Source: an uncultured Pseudomonadota bacterium
Lineage (GTDB): Bacteria > Myxococcota_A > Bradymonadia > Bradymonadales > Bradymonadaceae
NCBI GenBank assembly: GCA_950059285.1
Contig: CATLTV010000031.1
Span: 1 to 37,303 of the forward strand
Direction: 5' to 3'
Length of the DNA: 37,303 nucleotides
Both the position numbers and the translations under genes were made by a program. Shown here in pieces: positions 13,742 through 21,841 of the stretch (position 1 is the stretch's first letter; each line of letters begins with the position of its first letter). A model generated the notes under the pieces. It searched no databases and was not told the DNA's origin. It saw only the letters and a program-made list of their open reading frames with translations.

Positions 13742-15808
13742 ATGTCGTCTTTTTACTCAATATTACTGGTGCATATTGGACCAGTTCAGGATTTTATTGC
13801 GTCAGCCCGACGATGTCGGGACCTGTGGTTTGGCTCACAGTTGCTGTCGAATGTATCGCGTGTAGCGGCTGAGGCCATGATCGAGCAGGCGAGCGTAAAA
13901 CAGGATGAAGCGCTGATCTTTCCTGGTGAGATCAATCGCGATAGTTCGGTGGCCAACAAGATCCAGCTCGTGTTGAACACACGCGATGACACCAAGTTAA
14001 GAGAGATCGCCGAGGCCGGGAGAACTGCGGTAGGTCAGTATCTTCGCGCTCAAGCAAAGGCTGTCTTTGATGAGATTCAACCCGAGAGAGAGGAGGACTT
14101 TGACCGTACTCGTGCCGAAGAGCAGATCGAATCGATGATGGAGTTTATGTGGGTAGCTCTCAAGTCCGAGCAGGATCTAAAGTCGGACGATGCCGCCTAC
14201 AGGAGCTTACGTCAGAAGGCCGAAGCGATGCTCGCTGCACGCAAGAACACACGTGACTGGTCACAGTATGCGATGGATGACGCGGGCATCCCCAAGTCAT
14301 CACTCGACGGCGTGCGTCCCTCGGTGATGGGCAGGAACACACGGTCTAATAATTACACGAGTTATCAGTTGTATGGTCATTTCAAGGCGAGGCCAGGTGA
14401 GCAGCTCTGTGGCGTAGGTTTGTTCAAGCGGTTGGGGGCGTTTGAGGGGCAAAATGTCAAGAAGCAGCGTAATGATGAACCCGTGTTTCACAGCACTTCA
14501 CATATTGCAGCACTACCACTATTCTGCCGACCCACATCGTTAACCGATTTTGATCAAGTACAGGTTAATTTTGTACGTGATATTGAGGTCCCTCTACTAC
14601 ATGAAAATCCGAATGGTTTTTTGATTCGTGTAGAGGAAGAGCTTACATCAGAATACACCTGTTGTGATCCTCGTTGTGAGAATTCTTTTCAAGGGCGCCG
14701 TGTGTTGGAGCATTATGACGCACGCAAGACGGGTGCAAACCTTGGTCTTGATGGGGTGTTACTGTTCCCTTCACGCATTGAAGCCAATGGGCCAAGTTCT
14801 GTACTTTCAATGGTGTCCGAAGATGACAACAAAAAAGAAGACATAAAAAAACAGATCCTTAACGCACAGCACACATTTTTCAAAGATTTCAATAAATGCA
14901 AAGGCACCAACATCCAGGAGCCGCTCGCTTATTATGCGCTCTTGCTCGCCGATGGTGACAAGATGGGCGTCGCGATTGATGCGCTAGGAAGCCTTGAAAA
15001 ACACAAAAATTTGAGCAAGATACTCGATCAGGAGTTTGCACAAAAATGCAAAAAGACCGTGAGTGATCTTGGCGGGACGCTGATTTATGCAGGCGGTGAT
15101 GATGTGCTCGCCATGTTACCGATGCACACCGCGTTGCAATGCGCTGAGGCGCTCAAGGATCTCTTCTCAGACGCGATGAATAACATCTTCGAGGGCACAA
15201 AGATTAAAAGTCCCACGCTGTCCGTGGGTCTGGCGATCGCACACCACCTTGAACCACTTGGTGAGGTGCGTGAGCTTGCCAAGCGCGCCGAAAAGCTCGC
15301 CAAAGTCTCGGGGCGTAACAGCCTCGCCATTGCGCTCGCCAAGCGCAGCCAGGAGCCCTTGCTCATCGTCGACTCCTGGGACCACAACCTTGCCAAGCGC
15401 ATCTACAAGTGGGCGCGCTTACTTGAGTTTGAAGATATACCAAACAGGTTGCCCTACAGGTTGCTTGATATGATTGCACCTCTTGAGGCAGATCTTGGAG
15501 GCACACACGACGATACAGAAGCGCTCCAAAAACTCTGCGCAAAGCTCGTCAAACAGGTGCTTGATCGACGCGCGCTGAAGAACGAGACGCTGGTCACGGA
15601 GCTTGAAGGTCTTTATCAGACAGCGGTTAAAATCCTTGGCAAGCAGGATGAAGCCTTCGCGCTCATCAAGGGCAAGAAGATGCCAAACGCCATCGCCGCC
15701 GTGCACTACATGTCAAGTGAGCTGCGCATCGCAGAGGAGTTTAACCGCGCCTACACCATGGCTTTTGGACATCTTGAGACATCCTCCGACACAGGAGAGA
15801 CACCATGA
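13742..15808 (+). CDS. cas10: Cas10/Cmr2, type III-B signature subunit and cyclic oligoadenylate synthase
   Basis: The protein opens directly with the Cmr2 signature IGPVQDFIASARRCRDLWFG (residues 12-31) and continues to palm-domain motifs LADGDKMG (402-409) and AGGDDVLAMLP (450-460). GGDD is intact, so cyclic oligoadenylate synthesis from ATP should be active. Cys307, Cys308 and Cys312 suggest the zinc site between the palms. At 688 aa it is shorter than Cmr2 proteins carrying an N-terminal HD domain, and I see no HD motif, so this Cas10 probably lacks ssDNase activity. GGAG upstream supports ATG 13742. It is the first gene of the cmr operon; its stop overlaps the cmr3 start by 4 nt. The two neighbouring CARF proteins are the expected receivers of its signal. 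Confidence 0.97.
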   Translation: MSSFYSILLVHIGPVQDFIASARRCRDLWFGSQLLSNVSRVAAEAMIEQASVKQDEALIFPGEINRDSSVANKIQLVLNTRDDTKLREIAEAGRTAVGQYLRAQAKAVFDEIQPEREEDFDRTRAEEQIESMMEFMWVALKSEQDLKSDDAAYRSLRQKAEAMLAARKNTRDWSQYAMDDAGIPKSSLDGVRPSVMGRNTRSNNYTSYQLYGHFKARPGEQLCGVGLFKRLGAFEGQNVKKQRNDEPVFHSTSHIAALPLFCRPTSLTDFDQVQVNFVRDIEVPLLHENPNGFLIRVEEELTSEYTCCDPRCENSFQGRRVLEHYDARKTGANLGLDGVLLFPSRIEANGPSSVLSMVSEDDNKKEDIKKQILNAQHTFFKDFNKCKGTNIQEPLAYYALLLADGDKMGVAIDALGSLEKHKNLSKILDQEFAQKCKKTVSDLGGTLIYAGGDDVLAMLPMHTALQCAEALKDLFSDAMNNIFEGTKIKSPTLSVGLAIAHHLEPLGEVRELAKRAEKLAKVSGRNSLAIALAKRSQEPLLIVDSWDHNLAKRIYKWARLLEFEDIPNRLPYRLLDMIAPLEADLGGTHDDTEALQKLCAKLVKQVLDRRALKNETLVTELEGLYQTAVKILGKQDEAFALIKGKKMPNAIAAVHYMSSELRIAEEFNRAYTMAFGHLETSSDTGETP

Positions 15809-16926
15809 ACCCATCATCAGGAACACACACCATGCACACATGGATCATCAAACCTCATGACACGATCATGTTCCGTGACGCTCGTCCGTTTGAGGCTGGC
15901 GCGAGCGCACGATCGATGCCCATGCCCTGGCCGTCCACGCTGGCAGGCATGATTCGTTCACGCTTTGGACGAGACAGGACAGGCACCTTTACACTCAACA
16001 CAAAAACTGCCCGAGCAATCGCAGTGCGCGGTCCATGGGTCGTCGAACTCAATGAACAAGGAGAGGTCTGTCAGCACTACTTCCCTGCACCCGCCGATGC
16101 GGTGATGTTCAAGAATAAAAACGTACTCACGCTGCGCAGATTATCGCCAAAGGAGCTCGACTCGGATGTCCTCAGCGACCTTCCCGAGGGGCTACGTCCT
16201 GTCGGATTTGACACAGATCCTGGGGAGAATCCAGGCAAGCCCACACAGGGCGCAGCGCTCTGGTCTTTGGAGAAGTACATGGCATGGATGGGCACGCCAG
16301 AATCAATTCAAAATATTGAAAGTATTGACAAAATTGGTATTTCAAGCTTCAACCAAATCGCGCGCGTACATGTGCAGATTGATCCCAAAACAGGGACCGC
16401 ACTTGAGGGGCATCTGTTCCAGACGAGCATGTTGGAGACCACACGTTACAAGGCCAATGAAGGCTACCGTGAGTTCGCGTTCGCGATGATGGTTGATGAT
16501 GACAAGGGGCAGCGCGTGGATGATGACGGCCCCGATGTGATGGGCGGTGAACGCCGCATTGTACACGTCAGGGAGTCCAAAAAGCTTGAATGGAAGGCTC
16601 CCGAGGTGAAGGGTCAGATCGTGCGTGTGGTGTTATTGACACCAGGCATTTTCGAGGAGGGTTACAAGCCTTCAAAGATTGATGGCGCGCGTGTGATCGC
16701 AGCGTCAGTGAAGCGTCCTCAAACCATCAGCGGCTGGGATCTTGAGAAGAGCCAGCCCAAGGCCACACGACAGATGGCCCCCGCAGGGAGCGTGTACTGG
16801 CTGGAAGTAGAAGGTGACGCACAACAGTGGGTCAACACCCATCACCTGAGCTCTATTTGTGACAATGAACAGGATCGACGAGATGGCTTTGGCCTGATCG
16901 CCGTTGGTCAAGGAGGCATACGATGA
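15805..16926 (+). CDS. cmr3: Cmr3, crRNA 5'-tag-binding subunit of the type III-B complex
   Basis: The N-terminus contains the Cmr3 hallmark MFRDARPFEAG, followed by the RAMP-type region MPWPSTLAGMIRSRFG. In known Cmr complexes Cmr3 sits beside Cas10 at the base and holds the 8-nt 5' tag of crRNA. The start at 15805 overlaps the cas10 stop (ATGA) and has AGGAGA upstream. An internal ATG at 15832 also has an AGGA and would give MHTWIIKPHD, closer to typical Cmr3 N-termini, so the true start is uncertain by 9 residues. A Gly-rich segment near the C-terminus (GFGLIAVGQGG) matches the RAMP glycine loop. It overlaps cmr1 by 4 nt. Confidence 0.95.
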   Translation: MNPSSGTHTMHTWIIKPHDTIMFRDARPFEAGASARSMPMPWPSTLAGMIRSRFGRDRTGTFTLNTKTARAIAVRGPWVVELNEQGEVCQHYFPAPADAVMFKNKNVLTLRRLSPKELDSDVLSDLPEGLRPVGFDTDPGENPGKPTQGAALWSLEKYMAWMGTPESIQNIESIDKIGISSFNQIARVHVQIDPKTGTALEGHLFQTSMLETTRYKANEGYREFAFAMMVDDDKGQRVDDDGPDVMGGERRIVHVRESKKLEWKAPEVKGQIVRVVLLTPGIFEEGYKPSKIDGARVIAASVKRPQTISGWDLEKSQPKATRQMAPAGSVYWLEVEGDAQQWVNTHHLSSICDNEQDRRDGFGLIAVGQGGIR

Positions 16927-18122
16927 AAACTTTAAAAACAGCCCCCAAAATCTCACGCGACGACCTCAAGGAAGATTTTTTTAGTCTGGAGGTCAGCGTG
17001 AAGTTCCTCACCTACGTGTTTGGCGGCGGTGTTGAAAACAATACAGATAACAAAGTTGACCATAAAAACAAGTCAATGAAGCCTTTTGATCCTGTTACAC
17101 CAGTACGCGCATCTTCTGTGCGAGGACAGCTACGTTACTGGTGGCGAGCAACAACAGGAGCACGCTGTCAGTCCCTTGAGGAAATGAGAGCGCGAGAAAT
17201 CGCTTTGTGGGGAGGATTAACACCTGATGGCTCAACACCAAGCAGTGTACGTGTTCAAATCAAAATCACATCAGACATCAAAGAGCCTAAGGGTGTTGAG
17301 GTCGACTTTTATAAGGTCCCAAGCTATGCAGCATTTCCGCTAGACATCTCCAATAATAAAAATGCTGAAGTATGGGACTATTCGGATATAAAGTTTGATC
17401 TTGTTTTGAGGTTACAAAAATCACCAGACATTTCTGAAGTTGGGTATGAGACGCAAAAACAAGAGCTACAGCTGGCGTTGTCCGCCTGGCTCACGTTTGG
17501 AGGTTATGGGGGACGTTTGAGTCGTGGTTTTGGTGCCGTTGCATTGGCTGATTCTTATAATGATATCACCGATGATCCTGATAATCTTCTAAAGAGAATA
17601 GAGGCTTTGGGTAATGTAAAACTATCCTCTGTCCCTGCTATTTCTCATGATCAAAACAGACTGAAGTTAAAAGCTTATAAAGACAGCTTTACTGCCTGGA
17701 ACGAAGGTATTAATAAATTGAAAAGTTTTAGAACTACGCCCCCCCAACTAAAACTAGGCATTAAAAAGTGGCTAGAGGGCAATCATATTCGTACAATATA
17801 TAAGAACAATGATGGCAATCATAGTGCCCAGTTCTCCTTTCCACGTGCGCACTTTGGACTCCCTATTAATTATCAAAAGATAATGTCCAAACAATATGAG
17901 TTGACACTTGTAGATGCTACAAGACTGCCTTCAGCTGTCATATTAAGACCATCATCAAAAAATCATGCAATGGCCTTATGGCTGGAAGGCCTTGAACCTG
18001 ATAACTCACTAATATTAAAAGAAAATAATAAAAAATCATTTAAAGTGACATCAAATCTGAACAACGACCCTCACTACACTCGAAAATTTAATATCATTGA
18101 AGAGTTTCTCGAAAACTTCTAA
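16923..18122 (+). CDS. cmr1: Cmr1, RAMP subunit at the crRNA 3' end of the type III-B complex
   Basis: SSVRGQLRYWWRATTGA (residues 64-80) is the Cmr1 signature, and YGGRLSRGFGAV in the middle is a RAMP glycine-rich loop. At 399 aa it is within the family range. In known complexes Cmr1 caps the head with Cmr6 and contacts the crRNA 3' region and target RNA. Its start overlaps the cmr3 stop by 4 nt; the stop is 15 bp before the cmr4 start. The second half is AT-richer and Asn/Lys-rich compared with cas10, hinting at mixed ancestry or relaxed codon choice within the operon. Confidence 0.95.
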   Translation: MKTLKTAPKISRDDLKEDFFSLEVSVKFLTYVFGGGVENNTDNKVDHKNKSMKPFDPVTPVRASSVRGQLRYWWRATTGARCQSLEEMRAREIALWGGLTPDGSTPSSVRVQIKITSDIKEPKGVEVDFYKVPSYAAFPLDISNNKNAEVWDYSDIKFDLVLRLQKSPDISEVGYETQKQELQLALSAWLTFGGYGGRLSRGFGAVALADSYNDITDDPDNLLKRIEALGNVKLSSVPAISHDQNRLKLKAYKDSFTAWNEGINKLKSFRTTPPQLKLGIKKWLEGNHIRTIYKNNDGNHSAQFSFPRAHFGLPINYQKIMSKQYELTLVDATRLPSAVILRPSSKNHAMALWLEGLEPDNSLILKENNKKSFKVTSNLNNDPHYTRKFNIIEEFLENF

Positions 18123-18137
18123 TAATTGGAGACCGTT

Positions 18138-19028
18138 ATGACAATATCAAAGCTACTATTCATTCGTTGTTTGAGCCCTCTACACGCAGGGACCGGTCAA
18201 GGCGTTGGCGCTGTGGATCTTCCCATTACACGTGAAGTGACCACACACTTACCCTATCTTCCAGGCTCTTCCATCAAGGGTTCGTTACGTGCCGCATCTT
18301 CAGCACAGGAAACACAGGAACTGACAAAAACTATGTTTGGTCCAGACACTGAGAATGCATCTGAACGTGCAGGATCTCTTGTGTTTAGTGATGCTCGCCT
18401 TGTATGTCTTCCTGTACGTTCTGTGTATGGTACATTTGCATGGGCAACCTCACCCCTTCTTATTCAACGATTGTTGAGAGATGTAAAAGAGGTTCAAGGT
18501 GTAACCATCAACGCAGACCTGAAGGCCTTGAACAAGGTGTCCACAACAACAGCAAGGATCTCTATCTCTGATCCATCCAGTCTGAAAGACGACAAGGACA
18601 TGATCTATCTTGAGGATCTGGATCTTAGAGCAGAGAAATGCAAAAACACTGGCAACCTCGCCAAACAGCTTGGGGAGCTTTTGTTTGATGATGAAACCGA
18701 GAGGGAGATGTTCGAGAAGCGCTTTATCGTCTTGCATGATGATGTGTTGACGTTTTTATCCAAGCACGCTGTGGACATTCGCACACGTACAAGCATTAAT
18801 CCTGAAACCAAGGTTGTGAAGAACGGTCAACTCTGGACTGAAGAAAATCTTCCTACAGAATCTATCCTGGCAGCGTTGGTGCTTGAACACGGTCACCTTG
18901 CCCACAAAACAGACCAAGACGTATGGGCAGGACTGGCGAGGTTGTGCGACAGCTCAATTCAGTTTGGTGGACATGCAACAACTGGGCATGGACGCTGCGA
19001 AGTGATCATCAAGGGAGGTAAATCATGA
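18138..19028 (+). CDS. cmr4: Cmr4, target-RNA-cleaving backbone subunit, 296 aa
   Basis: The frame opens at an in-frame TTG (18126), but TGGAG at 18127-18131 is well spaced for ATG 18138, so I start there. The N-terminus LFIRCLSPLHAGTGQGVGAV then D27-LPITRE is the Cmr4 signature; Asp27 corresponds to the residue that cleaves target RNA at 6-nt intervals in characterised Cmr complexes. YLPGSSIKGSLR and the C-terminal FGGHATTGHGRCEV are RAMP features. Several copies of this subunit form the filament along the crRNA. It overlaps cmr5 by 4 nt. Confidence 0.96.
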   Translation: MTISKLLFIRCLSPLHAGTGQGVGAVDLPITREVTTHLPYLPGSSIKGSLRAASSAQETQELTKTMFGPDTENASERAGSLVFSDARLVCLPVRSVYGTFAWATSPLLIQRLLRDVKEVQGVTINADLKALNKVSTTTARISISDPSSLKDDKDMIYLEDLDLRAEKCKNTGNLAKQLGELLFDDETEREMFEKRFIVLHDDVLTFLSKHAVDIRTRTSINPETKVVKNGQLWTEENLPTESILAALVLEHGHLAHKTDQDVWAGLARLCDSSIQFGGHATTGHGRCEVIIKGGKS

Positions 19029-19408
19029 AACAACACGACATGGCTCAGCGCGCACTCATTGCTGTTGAGCAGATGAAAAATGAGGGTGAGCTCAACGGCA
19101 AATTTAAAACATTATGCATGAAGTCCCCATCAGTTTTAATTCGGAGTGGATTGGCCCAAAGCATCACCTATTTACGCTCTCGTAATGACACAAACAATAA
19201 CAATAAATATGGCGACACATACCTGGAACATTTGATTGATGTATTGGGAAGAAAAAATACATCTGTAGCCAAATTTCAGGACGTTGTACTTGAGGCAAAA
19301 ATTGGAGAATACATGGCTCTGACACACTCAGTTCAAGATGCCATGATCTGGTTGCGTCGATTTGCTCAGGTTGAGATGGCTAATGTTGAAGAAGATAGTG
19401 AGGGCTAA
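19025..19408 (+). CDS. cmr5: Cmr5, small helical subunit of the type III-B complex
   Basis: A 127-aa all-helical protein starting MKQHDMAQRALIAVEQM, typical of Cmr5 (the Cas11-like small subunit). LIRSGLAQSITYLRS is the conserved family core. In known complexes Cmr5 copies form the second filament and help position target RNA. The start overlaps the cmr4 stop (ATGA) and the gene ends 3 nt before cmr6. Confidence 0.93.
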   Translation: MKQHDMAQRALIAVEQMKNEGELNGKFKTLCMKSPSVLIRSGLAQSITYLRSRNDTNNNNKYGDTYLEHLIDVLGRKNTSVAKFQDVVLEAKIGEYMALTHSVQDAMIWLRRFAQVEMANVEEDSEG

Positions 19409-19411
19409 TTT

Positions 19412-20557
19412 ATGACCAGTAAAGCAAGACGTGACTGTTTACATGACGTAAACCCATTCAAACGTAAAAAGACAACACATATTGGCCTGTGGATGGATCG
19501 ATATCTTGAACATCAGACCAATATCATAGCTAACGATAACGGTAAAAACGCAACTCAAAAGCTGTTCTCAGAGATATCTGATAGAAGTAGGAACAGTATT
19601 CCAGATGGTTATGAACGTGCGTTCAAACGTCGAAAGGAATCCTTTTTTAATGACATTTTGGGAGAAAATAACACAACCTATGTACTGCAAGACTTTGAAG
19701 CAACTGGAAGATTAGTTGTTGGTTTTGGTGACTCGGGTGTGCTTGAAAATGGATTGGCATTGGAACACACATGGGGAGTTCCCATCCTTCCAGGTCCATC
19801 TCTAAAAGGAGTCGCAGCAGCTGCAGCACATCACCTTTTACCTGACCCTAAAGAGTCAACAGAGTCAACAGAATCAAAAAAATCAACATGGTCAAAAACT
19901 GCAGGTTCAAAAGATGTAGAAGATCCTACATATGCCGAGATTTTGTTTGGTTTTGAGCAAATGGCAGGGCTCGTAACCTTTCATGATGCATGGTGGGTTC
20001 CTGATGAAGACAATTGGCCCATCCACTCTGATATCCTGACTGTACACAATCAGAGCTATTACGATGCAGTTCAAGGTACTATACCACCACCCAAAGGTAC
20101 TGAAGATCCAACACCAGTACAGTTTGTATCCTCATCAGGTAAGTACTTGGTCGCACTCTCAGCATCTCAAGAAGCAGCTGATCTTGGATGGCTAGAAGCT
20201 GCCATGGAGATTCTCACAATTGGCCTTACTAAGCTTGGTATTGGGGCAAAAACAAGTGCTGGATATGGCTATCTGCAACCCGTAGAGAATCCTGATAATG
20301 ATATTGCCAAGCATCAAAAAGAGTCTGCTAAACAATCAGATATGTGTATGGAGCTTGAGCAGTGGTTTGATTCAAACTCATCATTAAGTGCCACACAAAA
20401 ATACAGAGAGCTAAAGGACAGCGATTGGATTCTCAAGCTTGAAAGTGAACCTGAGTCGGTACAGTGGGCTGCCTGGGACATTATTTCTAACTATATCAAG
20501 AAGAACAAAAAAACGAAGGTCTGGCTTGATGATGTCCAGACGAAATTAAAGCCATGA
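19412..20557 (+). CDS. cmr6: Cmr6, RAMP subunit at the head of the type III-B complex
   Basis: The central motif GRLVVGFGDSGVLENGLALE followed by WGVPILPGPSLKGV is diagnostic of Cmr6, and LGIGAKTSAGYGY is the C-terminal glycine-rich loop. The start ATG 19412 has GAGG upstream and is 3 nt after the cmr5 stop. A Ser/Thr/Lys-rich low-complexity insert (KESTESTESKKSTWSK, near residues 148-165) interrupts the RAMP domain and probably forms a surface loop. Cmr6 pairs with Cmr1 at the crRNA 3' end. The stop overlaps the cas6 start by 4 nt. Confidence 0.94.
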   Translation: MTSKARRDCLHDVNPFKRKKTTHIGLWMDRYLEHQTNIIANDNGKNATQKLFSEISDRSRNSIPDGYERAFKRRKESFFNDILGENNTTYVLQDFEATGRLVVGFGDSGVLENGLALEHTWGVPILPGPSLKGVAAAAAHHLLPDPKESTESTESKKSTWSKTAGSKDVEDPTYAEILFGFEQMAGLVTFHDAWWVPDEDNWPIHSDILTVHNQSYYDAVQGTIPPPKGTEDPTPVQFVSSSGKYLVALSASQEAADLGWLEAAMEILTIGLTKLGIGAKTSAGYGYLQPVENPDNDIAKHQKESAKQSDMCMELEQWFDSNSSLSATQKYRELKDSDWILKLESEPESVQWAAWDIISNYIKKNKKTKVWLDDVQTKLKP

Positions 20558-21567
20558 ATCAACAGGATACATCCATCACGCTCCCCTACATCAAACTTGA
20601 TGTGACCATGGGAGCGCTTGAGCTTGTCCAGCTTCCTCCCTATGCAGGGAGCACTCTACGTGGGGCGTTATCAGCCGCGACCAAGAGTGTGACCTGTATG
20701 GGGAAGCAATCTCGTGGCTGTACACAGAGCTGTCAGCTGCCTCATGAGTGTTTTTATGGCAACCTCTTTGAAACACCACATACACTATCCACGCCTTCGC
20801 GAGTGCGCTCGTCGAAATATTCTCCACATCCTGTGTTGATTACACCTCCAGAGGATGGTGGTTTGTTGTATCCTGGTGATACGTTGTCATTTTCGGTGAC
20901 ACTCTTTGGTCAGGCACGTCATCATGTGCCGCGACTGGTGGCGTCACTGGCGAGGATGGCTCAGCTTGGGATAGGGAAAAACCGTGGCAAACTTGGCTTG
21001 AAGAGTGTTTCAGACCATTATTCAAAGAAGACTGTATGGTGTCAGGAAGAGCCTGACACCCTGAACACTGCACCGTTGTCACCTTCCACGATCCTGCTTG
21101 AGCAGGAACCCAAAGTTATTGAAGAAAAAGACAAAAACCTTCAAGACATGAAGATTCGCTTGTTCCTGGAGACGCCCTTATTGATTAAATACAAAGGGAA
21201 ATCCTACCACGATTTTGAACTTCCTGTGTTTGTGCAAGCTGTGGTGGACCGCATGGTACTCATGGCAAGCTGTCATGGAACAGCGCCTTCCTATGAACAA
21301 ATACGTGGCCTGACTGACTGCTGGTATAGCTTTACACAGGAGCTCGATGTAGAGGTCTTACAGACGCGTACCACATTAATGAGCACAAGTCGCTTCTCGG
21401 GTCGGCAGCAACGCAAACATGACCTGCAAGGTATTCGTGGATTTGTAGATATAAGCGGTAATATCGCCCCACTACTCCCCATGTTGGATATGGCGCGCGT
21501 CACACATGTGGGTAAAAAAATCGCATTTGGTTTTGGGCAGATAGACTATCTGATCAAAGCCACCTGA
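20554..21567 (+). CDS. cas6: Cas6 endoribonuclease, pre-crRNA processing (type III-associated, Cys-rich form)
   Basis: At 337 aa this fits the Cas6 family linked to type III loci. It has a RAMP fold start (LPPYAGSTLRGAL), a Cys cluster (Cys48, Cys56, Cys60, Cys66) ending ECFYGNLFE that is typical of the group, a glycine loop LGIGKNRGKLG and the C-terminal GKKIAFGFGQIDY. It should cut each array repeat at the base of the TCCTC/GAGGA hairpin, releasing crRNAs with the ACUGAAAC tag. It overlaps cmr6 by 4 nt and is the last gene of the operon, followed 19 bp later by an 11-bp hairpin. A catalytic His is not certain from sequence alone. Confidence 0.93.
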   Translation: MNQQDTSITLPYIKLDVTMGALELVQLPPYAGSTLRGALSAATKSVTCMGKQSRGCTQSCQLPHECFYGNLFETPHTLSTPSRVRSSKYSPHPVLITPPEDGGLLYPGDTLSFSVTLFGQARHHVPRLVASLARMAQLGIGKNRGKLGLKSVSDHYSKKTVWCQEEPDTLNTAPLSPSTILLEQEPKVIEEKDKNLQDMKIRLFLETPLLIKYKGKSYHDFELPVFVQAVVDRMVLMASCHGTAPSYEQIRGLTDCWYSFTQELDVEVLQTRTTLMSTSRFSGRQQRKHDLQGIRGFVDISGNIAPLLPMLDMARVTHVGKKIAFGFGQIDYLIKAT

Positions 21568-21586
21568 TGGCATCAGTTAACATGAA

Positions 21587-21614
21587 GAAATCAGGCGCTC
21601 AATCGCCTGATTTC
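21587..21614 (+). terminator. Terminator of the cmr-cas6 operon
   Basis: GAAATCAGGCG (21587-21597) pairs perfectly with CGCCTGATTTC (21604-21614) around a 6-nt loop, 19 bp after the cas6 stop. Only a short T-rich tract follows. The remaining ~225 bp up to the convergent kinase gene contains nothing else I can identify. Confidence 0.75.
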
Positions 21615-21841
21615 AATCTGCATCACGCTTTATTTCCTTATGGTGGTGGGACTTGTTCGATCACACTGTTGAGGACTGCTGCATACAAATTCGTACAGGT
21701 TTTTTGCAGAACTACGATGATTTTATGTCAAATATATCAAAATTTTAAGTTCATTTGATGCTTTATTAAGATGCGACAAGTGAAGACCTCTTTGATCCAC
21801 ACCATAATGCAGGATCTGGTGGTTGTAATTCTTTCAATAAC

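Noticed and set aside
18126-18137. Upstream TTG start for cmr4
   Set aside because: The TTG overlaps the ribosome-binding site TGGAG that serves ATG 18138.
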